From Polydactylus sextarius (taxonomy: Eukaryota > Chordata > Actinopteri > Polynemidae), in contig CM028931.1 in assembly GCA_016801845.1 (NCBI GenBank), forward strand, positions 15,266,305-15,330,304: a stretch of DNA of 64,000 nt. The letters run 5' to 3'. A program made the position numbers and the translations under genes. Each line of letters starts with the position of its first letter. Within the stretch, counting starts at the first letter, position 1. This document shows positions 20,700 to 33,039 of this stretch, piece after piece. A model generated the notes under the pieces. That model saw only the letters and a list, made by a program, of their open reading frames with translations, was not told where the DNA came from and searched no databases.

Positions 20700-21260
20700 A
20701 GGTCTGACTTGTGGGAGCTGCTGTGATCTGATTGGTCCAAACTCGCACGTTGTGGGCGCGGTTTCCCCCTCAGATCACCGTCGGTCTCTGTCTGTCTCGT
20801 TCAGAAGCAGTGACAGCATGGACTCAGTCGGCACGCGCTCGATATCGCGAGCGAAAACATAACACGAGAGCTAAAGTCGGACAGAAAAAGAGAAAGAAGG
20901 CACGCGCTCATGAGAGAGAGAGAGACAGAGAGGCGGTGGCAGCTTTTAAAACTCTTTGAAGTGTGTTAAGTTAAAGGCTCGCGACGTGTTTTAATCCGCC
21001 ATCACCTCGATTTAATCTTTAATTTGTTTTTGTTTTGTTTTAGGGAGTCGCGTGCGTCCTGGAGAATGAGCTCGAGCGCGCACAGGTGTGTCGACAGGTT
21101 CATTTAGCGGCTGCGTTTTGTTTTGACGTCGCGTCCCTTTTGATGGAGCCGCCTCGTCTCAGAAAACCACTGGGAGTTATATCTTTAAATTAATCGATAA
21201 AAATAAAACTATATTTATTATAATTATACTTTTTTTTTTTAAAAGATAAGAGTATAATAA
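20700..21260 (+). promoter_or_regulatory. mast4: mast4 promoter and 5' UTR region (CpG-rich)
   Basis: CpG density rises sharply after the AT-rich block (GCGCGCTCGATATCGCG-like text, many CG steps to about 21.43 kb). An inverted CCAAT box (GATTGGTCC) lies at about 20729. A T tract ending TTTAAAAG near 21245 could be an acceptor for a 5' UTR exon. The exact start of transcription cannot be read from sequence. Confidence 0.55.
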
Positions 21261-21452
21261 ATGGAGCCGGAGCGGTTTTTGTCGTCTGGAAGCGGAGAAA
21301 GCGCGTCTTCGTCCGGGTCACACACCTTGTCCGAGAGCGAGGAGATAACAGCGGTGTTGGACATCAAAGTGTCCGGAGATGAGGATGGAAACGCGGGGGA
21401 GTACGACACGGAGACCCCGGGGGAGGAAGACTGCGAGGAGGAAGATGAAAAG
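21261..21452 (+). CDS. mast4: mast4 coding exon 1
   Basis: ATG in the context AATAAATGG opens 64 codons ending at the donor AAAAG|GTAATA, phase 0. The product is acidic and Ser-rich, with ESASSSGSHTLSESEE and a Glu/Asp run (EEDCEEEDEK). Human long-isoform MAST4 begins similarly, with a Ser-rich block followed by acidic residues leading into LDHIL. MAST4 is a large cytoplasmic kinase with a DUF1908 domain, an AGC-type kinase domain and a PDZ domain; this is the disordered N-terminal tail. The next exon, LDNILYPP, continues the human order exactly. It differs from the shorter MAST isoforms, so this is the long-isoform promoter. Confidence 0.88.
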
Positions 21453-21955
21453 GTAATAAATTTGCGCTTTTTTCCTTTTTTTTTTCCAAACTTAAACTTC
21501 GGACAAAGCAGATGCAGAACATTTTAAGTATTTAAAGGTATAATTTTATATTTTTATACGTAGATATTCTTTGTAAACAACCACCTGCAGCGGCTGCAGA
21601 GCTCGTGTTTGGTGCTTTGAACTTCACACGAGTCTAAGTATAATTCATGCTGCGTTTGCGCATTTTGAAGTCACACTACTCCTGATGCGCACTTTCTTTT
21701 GAGTCTTATCAAGCGGTTGTTTCCACTGCAGAAACAAAACCTCACATGTTGACTTTTGACTGATTAACTCCGCCCACTAAGCGACTATTAGGCTAAAATA
21801 CAAATTTCTGCAATAAAAAAAAAAAGAAGAAAAGTGCAATAAAACTTCCTGCGCTTTGCACAAGTGTTTGCACAATCTGAACCTGCAAGAGACTTTTCTT
21901 CTAAAACTCCACAGATGACGACAAGTTTCTGCAACAAAGATGGAAGATACTTTTG

Positions 21956-22963
21956 TTAAAGGAGAAATTTGGTGTAAAATTAACTTTTGGTTTGTTAAAA
22001 CCAGTTGTTATGTTGCCGAGGAGCTAAACTACGCTAACCTGTTACATTACGAACATTGTCGTTTTCATCGTTCTCACCATGCTAGTGATTGGGGCACCAA
22101 GTTAGCTTGAAGACGTCGCTACTTTAAACCATTAAAACAGATCAAAGTAGCTCCACACTTCCTCGCTGCTGTAACAAAGGTCCTGACGTTTAAAACAAAA
22201 CATTGAGAAGTTTGTAAGACTTTTTTTTACAGGTCGGACCTAGAGGTAGTTTAAGATATTGACAAATGGGCAGAATAAGAGAAGATAGAACAAATTAATT
22301 CTGTGCAGATTCATGGATCTTGCGCCGAGCTCGTAGATGGATCTTGGTCCGGCGAAGATCCACAGACAGGAAGTTGTCAGAGGTGGGATCAACAACCAAT
22401 CAGACCACTGACTGTGATGACGTAGCGACGGAAACAACCTTTAGCTCCGTTTTCAAAGAAAACTCGCTCCTCCACGGCCGCCATGTTGGCTCTAAACAAA
22501 CGTGTCAGAGGTCGCGTTAAACCTGCTACTGGTGTCGAAGCTCGTTTTTCGTCGGTTCCTGAGTTTTCAAAACCAGGAAGAGCAGAGACCCAGACTGGTG
22601 GATTTCATCTGTTGGTGACAATATCTGGTCACTGTCTGTTCTGGCAATTCGTCAATAAACTACCTCTGAGTCTGACCTGTAAAAAAAAGTCTTACAAACT
22701 TCTCAACGTCTCGTTTTAAATATCAGGACCTTTGTTATAGCAGCAAGGAAGTGTGGAGCTACTTTGATCTGTTTTAATGGTTTAAAGTAGCGACGTCTTC
22801 AAGCTAACTTGATGCCCCAATCACTAGCATGGTGAGAACGATGAAAATAACGATGTTGGTAATGTAACCAGGCTAGTGGAGTTTAGTTCCTCAGCAACAT
22901 AACAACTGGTTATTGTGTTTTAACAAACCTAAAGTTCATTTTACACCAAATTTCTCCTTTAAT
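21956..22963. mobile_element. Long inverted-repeat (foldback) element, ~1.0 kb
   Basis: The left arm (21956-~22255) starts TTAAAGGAGAAATTTGG and the right arm (~22660-22963) ends CCAAATTTCTCCTTTAA. The arms are about 300 bases and match along their length (for example CAAAGTAGCTCCACACTTCC against its complement at about 22745). The ~400-base centre carries a segment also found at 24.60-24.78 kb. No transposase. The termini are TTAA palindromes, so the target duplication cannot be separated from the end. Confidence 0.85.
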
Positions 22964-23734
22964 TTAACCCTTGTAAAGTGTTATAAAGCCGCCCACGTCT
23001 TCAGTGTTACACCCGTAACACTGACACCTTCAGAATTGACTAAAACGGTAAAAAAACGTCTCCTTTCTTGTGTTAAAACAGTTGTTTCTGGAGACATCAT
23101 GACCCCTCGTTCCAATAAACTTGAAAACGGGTCAAATTTGACCCGAATGCAATTATTTCGACCATCTATTGAATCCAAATCAACATTTTTCTGCATGAAA
23201 TTGACATTAAAGCACAGATTCGTTCTTTTGACTTGCAACAAGATGGAAAACTCTTTTTTTTTTTTTTTTTTATTAGTCTCTAAAGATGCAGTGGTGGAAA
23301 TACCTTCACGATAGCGTAACCCGCCAGGACGTTAAAGGTGTAAAGGCGTAGACTGGGACCAGACTGACCACTGCCCCTTCTATTTTTTTTTTTCTTTTGC
23401 AATTAATTCAGGAAACAGATGTGGGAAAATGAGGAAGACAAAAAGTGAAAAAAAAAAAAAAAGTCATGTCTCAGCTTTTTAATGCTACGCTACATCGGAT
23501 GCTTGCGCGTGCTAGTTGGACGACGAAGAAGAAGGGTGTGTTCTGGATTATAAAACCTATAAAACCTTTTTTTTTTTTTTTTTTTAATAGTCATTCAGTA
23601 TGGCTTCAGGCTGAGGGTGTGGTTGGCTGTCATTCTCCTCTGATGTCCTACATAAGCAGTGGAAAATACAGCAAAAAGCTGTGCAACATTATCCATTAAT
23701 TACCCCATACTTTTTTTTTTTTTTTTTTGTTTTT

Positions 23735-23850
23735 GACTCATAATATGCGTGATGCAACGCCCCGAGGCGACACAGTAATGGGCTGCTAATTGCCGCTTAA
23801 TGACACAATTCAAGCTTTAGAGAAGTGAATGAATACCTACTTTGTCACGG
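23735..23850. other. Candidate conserved non-coding element
   Basis: Balanced composition, no repeat match in the window, and homeodomain-like TAATGG/CTAATTG/TTAATG words close together (CTGCTAATTGCCGCTTAATG). Conservation is a guess from appearance only. Confidence 0.25.
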
Positions 23851-24594
23851 TGGAAATTCACCAAAAAAAAAAAAAAAAACCTGCGAGAAGCGCGGACCCT
23901 GGACGCGCTATATTAAGCCTGTATTTGTAAACACATCAGACTGCAACATAATCCCGAGGTGGTGTCGCGTTTACCGGCGATTTTGATGACGCGTCGGTCG
24001 AATATCACTGACGGTGGCGAAGGCGTCGAGTCTGGTTTCTTGTTTCGTGAGCTCCTCTTCACCGCGCCAGTTGTAAGGTGGCACGCGTATGTTCTTCCAC
24101 GGTAGCCGAGAAATATCAACTTCCACCGGTTTTAGCGTATTTGTTGGATATTTCAACACTAACGTCAGCTAGCGACTAAGCTAACCTATCAGGGTTCGTA
24201 TGTTTTTGAAAAAGTTTTGGAAACATCAAGTTCCCCCTGAAAGTTTTGGGAAAAGTCATGATTTTTTCTTCCCCGTTTCACTTTGTAATAATAGCTCAAC
24301 AAACAAAAAATTGGTCATTTTTACGCCGTTCGTTTGGCGATGTGCGGTACATTTAACAATGTACGTCTTTCCCTTAAACACAAACGTGAGATTTTTGTGT
24401 AACATCAGTGAGGAATAAAAACCAACAACATGGAAAACAAAACCATGAAACAGGCTCCGGATCCAGCGTTAAAGGCTCAAATTAAACCCTGGTTTTATTT
24501 CTATATTTCATACATACATTGATGTATCAGGGATTATATAAACAGTTATGGAAACTTGCCGCAAAGTCATGGAAAATTGATGTATAAAATGTAC

Positions 24595-24780
24595 ACAAAC
24601 CTACGGATCGTGGTCTGGCAAAGATCCCATAGACAGGAAGTTCTCAGACTCAGAGGCGGGATCAGCAGAGCTACAACCAATCAGACCACTTATTGCGATG
24701 ACGTATCCGTAGCGACGGAAACACGCATGAAGGCTTCAAGAGCGACCTTTAGCTCCGTTTTTAAAGAAAGCTAACTGTTA
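24595..24780. repeat. Dispersed repeat shared with the centre of the 22-kb foldback element
   Basis: Matches about 22330-22470 in the same orientation, including AACCAATCAGACCACT, GATGACGTA and CTTTAGCTCCGTTTT. Confidence 0.75.
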
Positions 24781-24934
24781 AAATCTCTTAAAACTGAAGC
24801 TATGGTCGAATCGAGTAGAAAAAGTAGTAAACAAAATAAAACAAAACAGCATGTGCATCTTCAAGTGTCTTGTAGTATTGACGGGGGAAATCTGGCATCA
24901 ATATTAGATGAATCGATCACCAAAAACACCAACG

Positions 24935-25065
24935 ATGGAGCCGTATTTACCTGCCGTTGTCCCACGTTGGATCCAAGATGGCGGCCACCATTGAGCTCTG
25001 TTTATATAAATGATAAATTCAAAGCCAGATCCAACCAGAACACTTTGATTTGTTGATGGAGGTGA
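24935..25065. repeat. Dispersed repeat shared with 43.07-43.20 kb
   Basis: Both carry an ATGGCGGCC word, TTTATATAAATG, CATTTTGATTTG-like text and GATGGAGGTGATTACTAATT in the same order. Confidence 0.75.
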
Positions 25066-25599
25066 TTACTAATTAATAACAAACAGACGACCTGGGAAAA
25101 AAATGACACAACGTGGCTTTAAAGTTAAATTAAAGGTGTGTTAAACCAGTGTAGCCTGTGGTGGTTGAACCACATGCTCCCGCTTGAAATGTCACGTCAA
25201 AGTTAATTCGAAACCGTCGACCTCTTCTTTACGCCGCGGACGTAACTCGAACCGCTACAACTGAACCAAACAGACTCCGGCACCACAAAGCGGGTCAAAT
25301 GACCTGTCGGCGGGGAGAAGCCTCCCTCCGTGGTGTTGCAGCGAGGTTAACCAGGGAAGCTCTGAGCTTTGACCTTTCGGCCGAGTTAAACGTGGAAAGT
25401 CTTCGGAGTTGTGTCACATGACATCACCTCCCTCTCTCTGACACGGCTCGGTTACAGCTCCGGTTTCTAGACTCGGCGTTTGATGAATCGATCTGCATTT
25501 ATTTGACATAAAAAAAAACAAAACTTTGAACTTCATGCGCGAGATAAAACGACAGGAATAGATGCAACTAGATATCACACAGCTCAGTTATCAGATATC

Positions 25600-25810
25600 A
25601 GTCATTTAGGACTCTGGGTCTATAAACCGCTCCAGCTACTCAACTCGAGCACAAGATGCTAAACTGTGTCCTGTCTTGTTTTTAGTGAATCTGTCTGTTT
25701 GACTCATGGAAATACATGAGAATACCTATACAAGTAAAGTTAAGTGTTACAGTTACACTTTTATAGTTCAGGATGCAAGTTTGTTTGGTATAAACTCTGC
25801 GACTCGACTC
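25600..25810. repeat. Dispersed repeat shared with 31.56-31.78 kb
   Basis: Shares AAGATGCTAAAC, TGTCTTGTTTTTAGTGAATC, AGAATACC and a TTATATGGTATAA-like word with the second copy. Confidence 0.7.
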
Positions 25811-26384
25811 AGATCGAGAGGAAAAAAAAGTCACAAATTTATGAGAAATAAATTCTGTTGCAAGAAATTTAGGTTTTAGTGACTTGGATTTCTTGTTGAC
25901 AAACGTGTCATCGCATATAACGAAAACAAAAGAAAATCAGATCGAAATTTATTCAGAAATAACGTCAACAAATAACTCGGGCGACTCTACGAGGGCAGAG
26001 CGACACTCACAGTCGGTTGATGATAATAATTGAAAGTATTTCGCTCAGTTAGAGAATAAAACACTCCGTTGTTTGCTGTAACATCAGATTTACAGTTAAT
26101 CCGTAATATAAAGATGTTTTTCCTCGCGCAGCGAAAACAATGGAGCTTTTATTTTGTCTCCTAAGTAACTTAAAGCCACACTAAATACCAGTCTTACAGC
26201 TTGCAAAACATCCATCCAACATAAAGTCTTGCATGTAGATTTCAGATCATATCTGAGTTTCTTTCCTAAGCGACGTGATAATCTGCTGCGTTAGCGATCG
26301 TATTTCTTATCTGTAGCCGTCCTCTTGCTTTTATATCCTCCAATAATCATAAACTAAAACCGACTGGCGAATACTTTTATTTGT

Positions 26385-26650
26385 CAGTCACGTTGGGCTT
26401 AATCGCACCATTTCCCATCGTCGCGTATTATTGAATACGTTTCCCCTCGGAGGTTTATTATCATCTCGTGGATTCCTATGATATATTTTTCCCTCTCTAA
26501 TGTATGATGAGTAATAAAATCTCGATGTGGGCAGGTTGGGTTTTTTTTGGCATAAATCATCTTCCCACGAGCTCGGCTTTACTCTGTCAGCTGTAGCAGA
26601 TGTTGGCATCGTCGTCGTTGTTGTTGTTATAGTTACCTGACAGTTATGTA
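26385..26650. other. Candidate conserved non-coding element
   Basis: Unique in the window, with clustered AT-rich transcription-factor-like words (CGTATTATTGAATACG palindrome, GGTTTATTATCATC, ATGATGAGTAATAAAA). There is an open frame on the minus strand (26388-26726) with no family resemblance. Status as an enhancer is inference. Confidence 0.3.
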
Positions 26651-27329
26651 ACGTGTGAGAAACAGTACGAACTGAATGAAGTTTTTTCTTTAGTGGCGAG
26701 GTGCGATGCAAAACGTGTGGCGTCATGCAAAGTGATCTTCAAGTACGCGTGTTTTTTATCTGGACCAGCACGAACGTTAGCAGTTAGCGTGGTAGCATCC
26801 TCGCTCCTTAGCTGTCAAAAGCTAAATCATTGTGGGGCTAAATTTGGCCCAATTTTAACAAAGTTTCAGAAGGATGTGCAGCCAAATTATTGGTGCAAAA
26901 GAAAAAAAACAAAAGGACGCCAACACTAATTATTGAACTCCGAAACATATATATAACTGCCCCTAAAAGAGTCCAAAGTCCTAACTTTGATTACCTTTAT
27001 GTTTTTAGTAGTGTCATGAACTATAACTATGACATAGTAAATTCAAAGACCTTCACCTGTTTCCTCTGAGATTAAATGAATCCAAGACAGTTGCTTATAA
27101 AAGGAAAGTTTAGTTGAGGCTGCATGCTAGCACGCTAGCTAGCAGGCTATAGTTTCCTTTTACAACTTGACTAGGAGGTGTGATATGATTATAAACAAAC
27201 AAACGAAACTAAAGCAACAAACTCGATAACTTTATGGTAATTAGTATGTTCTATTTATAATGTGTTAAATGTGCTATAAGCTAGCTACTCTGGGTAATCC
27301 GCTAGTGACTCAATTCTACTTTGCTCCGA

Positions 27330-27865
27330 CGCTGATGGTTGTTTCCAAATCCCGGCCAATCAAAAGCGGTTCAGCCTTTTAGACATTTCCACCAATCATC
27401 ATGTGAAAGTCTGACTTCATCAGAAGTCGTCGCCAGTCGCTACGTTAAAGACGCCGCCGCGAGTCTCCGTGACGACGACAAGCAAACAAACAAAGATGGC
27501 GTCTACAGACTCATTTGTGTCCGTCAAGTCGGCGACGGATTAAAAACTGACAAGATGTTCGTTTACATTAATCTAGAGTTTATCGTTAATAAAGAGTCCT
27601 GGTATCAGATGAATGGAAAGAGGAAACTAGCAATCGCTAAGCTAACGCTAACGTTAACATTATTGATTAGCGGTTAGTTAGCGATAAGTTAGCTTAATAA
27701 GTGAAATGTTTTGATTAGTTTATTAATTAAATTTCTACTTTTCTTGACAATTGCGTCCTTGTCCTGGTGCATGATGGGAAATTTCTCATCCCTCCTTCTT
27801 GGTTTGAAGTAGCTGGTCCTGGACCAGCTTCGTCTGGAGGGTTGTGACCCCTCAGCCTTCATCCA
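27330..27865 (+). repeat. Dispersed repeat family D, near full length
   Basis: Contains all family blocks: CATCAGAAGTCGTCGC, the ATGGCGTCTACAGACTC frame, ATTAATCTAGAGTTTATC, AATAAAGAGTCCTGGTATC, TTGATTAGCGGTTAGTTAGC, GTCCTGGTGCATGATGGG and GTCCTGGACCAGCTTCG. Confidence 0.85.
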
Positions 27866-28139
27866 GAAGAGAATAGAGACGGCAATCGAGGTTAGAGAAC
27901 ATGAACAACACAAGACGTTGCAATATTTTCTAAAGTAAAAGGAGAAAGTTACACGTTAGCTTGAAGTTAGCGAGTGGAAGAGAGTTCTGCGTGAATGTTT
28001 TGATATTACTAGTAACAACAGTGCTCGGACATTTCTCTCAGCAGTCTGCAGACAAACAAAAGTAGCCGACTTGGATTCAGATTCATGGCAACACGGCTCC
28101 AAATACACGATAATGTTGCTCTGTGTAAATAAATTGCTT

Positions 28140-28480
28140 CATATCAGCTCGGGAGGTGATGACGAGCGCTTTGTTTTCTAGACAGGAACCGTGTTTTTTT
28201 TTTTTCCCTCTCCCATCATAATTTATTTCCACATTAAGGAAGGTTTATTTTGTTCCCTCTGTCTCTCTCTATCCATTACTCCCTCTCAGTGACGCTGGAT
28301 TTATTACAGCGACTTCGCATCCATTCATCTTTATCCGTCACCCGCCCGGCAGCTGCTGTCAACCGTTAGATTCGAGCCTTTATGTTTGCCCATGTGGCAC
28401 TGAATGATGTGCTTTATGGAGCAGCCCAATCATTTACAACAGGAACAGGACCGGGGCGAATAACGTGTTACTTCCCCATA
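28140..28480. other. Candidate conserved non-coding element
   Basis: Unique in the window, with E-box (CAGCTG) and ATTA-type words and mixed composition, lying between repeat-dense stretches. No coding pattern. Conservation is untested. Confidence 0.3.
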
Positions 28481-29128
28481 AGCAAAATCAATAATGTTAG
28501 AAAAACAACCACCTCACAGGCCACATACATAGATATAAAACCAGAAAATGACTTTACTACAATGAAATATCTTCTTTTATACAGCAGTAAACACAGGATT
28601 CCTAGTTACTGTAACAACTATATGAGTATGTCACGACCATAAAGTTAGTTATTGGTGTTTTGATTGATAGTTTTATTGTTAGAGCTGCAACAAACCTGCA
28701 GATGGTTTCATGTCGAATACCAAAATACGATGTAGTTTTAGCTTTTAAAATGTGAGAATTGGCACGAGATATTTACTAATAATGAAACTAATCAATGATC
28801 TCTTAGTCACCGTTATGTTTTATTTGTTTGTCGACACGTTTCATTTGTGTGAATCAAGTTTCTTTACTTTGACTCTGATGAACTGATTAGATTCAACCAA
28901 AGGTCGCTACGACTGATTCAGTGATGATGTTTTATATCCAAACAGTTGATTTCACTGTGACTTTTTAATGTCAGTGTTTAACTGGTGACTCTGACCTCAA
29001 GTTCTATCTACTGTGACACTGGATCGAAGATCTTTGCAGCAATATTCAGGTTTTATTTACATTGTTTACTGTCGTGATTATAACTGACAAACTGAACGAG
29101 GAACTAACTTTATAAAAAGTCCAGTTGC

Positions 29129-30063
29129 TTTAAAGTCACAGTCCACAGAGACTATTTCACCATGAATACGAGTCAAACTCCCCCTGGAGATATTTTACAT
29201 TGGTTGAAGTAATATCAGGTTTGACTGTCTTGTTTTCACAACCAAATAGTTAACAATGAAAGTAAATGGGGCAGCCAGCCAAACGTATCTAAATTGTCAT
29301 TTTTTAACCACTAATAAAGCTCAAAATATCACTTCACTTCAGCAGTAGCATGAATAGGGTCCCTACACATAAACTGAAGTACTGATAACTTGCAATGGCA
29401 ACGAAGGGTGTTCCAGATCAGCAGATTCATCATTTTCCTGAACAACAGGCCGATGTGTCTGTGAAGAGCGAGTAAAAGGACGAATCTGCTGATCTGAAAC
29501 ACCCTTCATCACCAGTTGTTGTGAAAACAAGACCTTGGGTAAGTCTTGTAAAATAATCTTTTTACTAACAAAGCAAACAATGAAAGTAAATGGGGCAGTC
29601 AGCCAAATATATCTAAATTTTCATTTTTTAACCACTAATAAAGCTCAAAATATCACTTCACACTTCCCAACTTCTTGTTTTCACAACTGGTGATGAAGGG
29701 TGTTCCAGATCAGCAGATTCATCCTTTTTCTCGCTCTTCACGGACACATCAGTCTGTTGTTCAGGAAAATGATGAATCTGCTGATGTGGAACACCCTTCA
29801 TCACCAGTTGGTATGAAAACAAGACGTTAGGAAAGTGTGAGGTGATATTTTGAGCTTTATTAGTGGTTTAAAAAATGACAATTTAGATACGTTTGGCTGA
29901 CTGCCCCATTTACTTTCATTGTTAACTATTTGGTTGTGAAAACAAAAGACGGTCAAACTCGATATTACTTCAACCAACGTAAAATATCTGTTGAGGGGGA
30001 GTTTGATTTGAATTCATGGTGAAATAGACCGTGAGTTCAAATTACTCCGGACTGTCACTTTAA
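29129..30063. mobile_element. Foldback element family A, complete copy
   Basis: Ends are TTTAAAGTCACAGTCC and GGACTGTCACTTTAA, followed inward by TATTTCACCATGAAT and its complement and the long arms. The inner part has four copies of the CAGATCAGCAGATTCATC motif or its complement. 935 bases, no reading frame. Confidence 0.85.
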
Positions 30064-30654
30064 CACCAGACTTATTTACTTTGCATTTCAACATTATAAA
30101 CAGCTGTTTTGTTAAATGTTGCCACTGATCTCGATTGTGTTTGTTTCCCTTTTGCAGCAGACCGACTTTAAACACACATTTGTCGCCGTGTTAATATATT
30201 CATACATCACTTTCAACAGTTCCAGCCTTGTTCGTTCGCCTCATTGACGAAGCATCCGGCAACTCGTTCTTTAAACACAGTGACAGTGACAGAGTTCAGC
30301 ATCTGACTGGTTCAAGAGCCTCCGCTCTGTCTCTGAGTTGTGTTTATGATGCTTCTGGTCTAAACTCGAGGGCAAGTACAGACCAGTTAAGAGTTTACGT
30401 AGACTAAAGCTGTTGGTTTGGGTGCGTTGTGTTCGATATGGCATCAGGAAAAAAAAAAAAACAGTGACTCGGCTGGGAAACGATGATGTCATCGCTCGTT
30501 GAGTGTTTAGTCAGCGAATGTGAACTTTAATCTGTTTTTGTTCCGATTTCATGATGGGTTTCTGGTCATTTCTCATCTCAATCTGACATCATTCGCGTCT
30601 ATTTCATTAAGGTGAAGCAGCCGTCACACATTTTGCCTCGGTTTGACAATGTTT

Positions 30655-30800
30655 AACTCCGTCGGTTCAAACCCTGTGTTGTGCCCCTAAATAAACAGCA
30701 GGCAGCCAGTCAGGGTGATTAAAGGGGGCATCCCGTGTCAGTATATGCTTCGGGGCTAAGAGGATTAACGCAATCTGGTTAAGACTCTTTTTTACTCGCG
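30655..30800. other. Candidate conserved non-coding element
   Basis: Unique segment with GGGTGATTAAAGGGGGC and GGATTAACGCAATCTGGTTA words, just before the (GT)n tract. Appearance only. Confidence 0.25.
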
Positions 30801-30896
30801 CTGCCAACTCTCTTGTCTTTCCGTGACCTGTCGTTGATTTTTGACTCCTACGATCTGTCTTTTTTGAACACGCGTACGTCTGGTTTTTATCAACCG

Positions 30897-30898
<2 letters not shown>

Positions 30899-30933
<35 letters not shown>
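30899..30933. repeat. (GT)n microsatellite
   Basis: About 17 uninterrupted GT dinucleotides. Confidence 0.97.
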
Positions 30934-30936
<3 letters not shown>

Positions 30937-31189
30937 TGACTAAGCGCTCAAAGAAATAGAGGAGCTTAAGTTTGTCGGCACCCAAACAAAATGTCTCTAG
31001 GTCGGAATTTAACAGAAGGTCAGCGCGCTTCATCATCGCAGGGAAGTAAGGTAAGAAACCTGAGGGACGCGATCGACGGGCGGGTAAACGTGACGTTTCT
31101 GTTGTTAATTATGTGACTTCTTTTTTGTATTTTAAAGGCGCATCATAGTAGTTAAGTTGAGTTAAGTAGGCCGTCCGCTAATTGGCTCT

Positions 31190-31830
31190 TATAGCCCACA
31201 CGTTGAAGTGTCCTTGGGCGAGATATTAAACCTTAAATTGTTAAACCGGGTCTTAAAAGTTAAGTGTTAATCTACACAGTTAATTCTATGTAGGCTGCAG
31301 ACTGGAGAAACATTCATCCTACAGTGTTTTAGTAATTTAAGATGTGATGCAGCCTTGTCATCCTGTCATAAATCTTGGTCTCAGTATTCAGGTTTTGCTT
31401 TCAGAGGTTTTGAGTGAACTTGTTGACGACCGTGTGGTTTGTGGTTTTGTATTGAGTGCAGAACTTAGCGAGAGGCTGTGGTTGTTTAGCGCTAATAAGC
31501 GGCGGTGGGGCTGTAGCAAGTCCTTTAAAATACCGGTTTGCACCAACTATTTCGGTCCACGCGTTGAAGTGTCTTTGCGCAAGATGCTAAACCGTGTCTT
31601 GTCTTGTTTTAGTGAATCTAGGTCAGTTTGACACAGGGAAACACGCAAGAATACCAATGGAAATGGCAATAATCTCTGTTATTCTAGTCTAAATGGAGAC
31701 GGGGATGTAAAATTAAGTGTTGCACTTACATTTTTGTAATTTAGGATGCCAGTTTATATGGTATAAGCCTAAAGTCCTACACTAAAATCGAAGTATTTCA
31801 TTACAGAGAAATGTGTTCTAGCTCCTAGCT
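31190..31830. repeat. Dispersed SINE-like repeat
   Basis: Contains GAAGTGTCCTTGGGCGAGAT, a word I associate with widespread teleost SINE-like repeats, and a segment shared with 25.60-25.81 kb. Two related halves (31.20 and 31.56 kb) both carry the GTTGAAGTGTC word. Confidence 0.6.
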
Positions 31831-31929
31831 ACCAGACACGTCGTTTACCTCCTCAACCTGAATGTGGTGAGTGGAGTCGACACAGAAACATCAGTAAACA
31901 TTAACGGAGGACGTGGAGGAGATGCTGTA

Positions 31930-32115
31930 CTTGTCGCTGGGTTAGCTTACGACGAGTTAGCAACGATCATACGGTTGTTTATTAAAAACAGAGGTCGATT
32001 ATTTTCGTTGACGCTCCCTCTGACCAATCAGCGGCCGTCAGTCTGTTCACGTCACGTTTTAGCGTCGACTCAGATCGATTAGTTCCTGGACAGAGTAGCT
32101 ACCAGGTAGAGTTGT
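31930..32115. repeat. Dispersed repeat (also at 0.74-0.93 and 59.26-59.42 kb)
   Basis: Shares GTCAGTCTGTTCACGTCACG and TCGACTCAGATCGAT with the first copy; the third copy is inverted and carries GGTCGATCTGAGTCGACAC. Confidence 0.8.
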
Positions 32116-33039
32116 TAATGGAAAACCGAGAAGAAAAATAACTGGCAACAATCTGGAAATGAAGCTGTTGTTTATCCTTTGGCTAAATTAGCTAAAATAA
32201 AGATCATTCAAAGTCGAAGAAAAACCTCCGGTCACGCTGTCTCTTTACATATTTGTTCCACTTGCGTGGTAGTTTTACCGTATGCGCATAATGACCGAGC
32301 TGTAATAGTTTCTGTCCGTGGCCCGAGGCCTATCAGCGCATCAGGTCGTATGGAGTTTATACAATAAGTCTCCAAAGCCGAGTCAAATATGGCGCCGTTT
32401 AATTCTCGACGGCGCTGAAGTTAATAAATGTCATCACGGTTAATTGTATGAAACCGTAGAAGGAAAGAACCACTGGAGATCACATCAACACAGGAAGCTG
32501 AACTCCCAAGAGAGAGCACGCATAGTTGAGATGCTAAAAAGACTTTTTATTTTTTATTTCTTTTTTTTTATTTAGACGACGAAGCGGAGAGGAAAACTAA
32601 GTGTCCGTCGGGTGACTGAAATGTGCAAGCGCCCTGTCGAGAGTTCAGATTGCATAAAAAAAAAAAAAAAAACCAGAGGGATTTGGATTCGAGCCGTGGG
32701 ACCTCTAAGTGTGCTGCTTTCCTCATGAGTAAACACTGAGATCCTGAGAGCAGAGAGCGAGGGAAGAGAAGCGATTCGGGTCCAGATTGGAATTCGGGGG
32801 AGAGTTGAAGAAGACAGATGTTAGGTTGACGAGATCGAGATCGGCCAGAGCATAGTACAGTTGACCCCGAGAGGGGGAAAAAAAACACATCTCAGAGTTC
32901 AGTGAGTTTAGTTCACAAAGATGTACGCGTAGCATGAACTAGCCATGGACTAATATAATGAGACTGTGTTTGTTTCCTCGTCCAGGCCTGGGTTTTCTCT
33001 ACGAGTCCAACCAGTGTAGTGAAAGAGCCGGTGTCGTTT

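Noticed and set aside
22320..22719. Open frames in the centre of the 22-kb foldback
   Set aside because: They lie in repeat sequence that also occurs at 24.60 kb with different frame breaks, so they are not coding.
22913..23314. Plus-strand open frame of 133 codons
   Set aside because: Starts within the right arm of a foldback element and runs into a poly-T tract; hydrophobic composition follows from T-richness.
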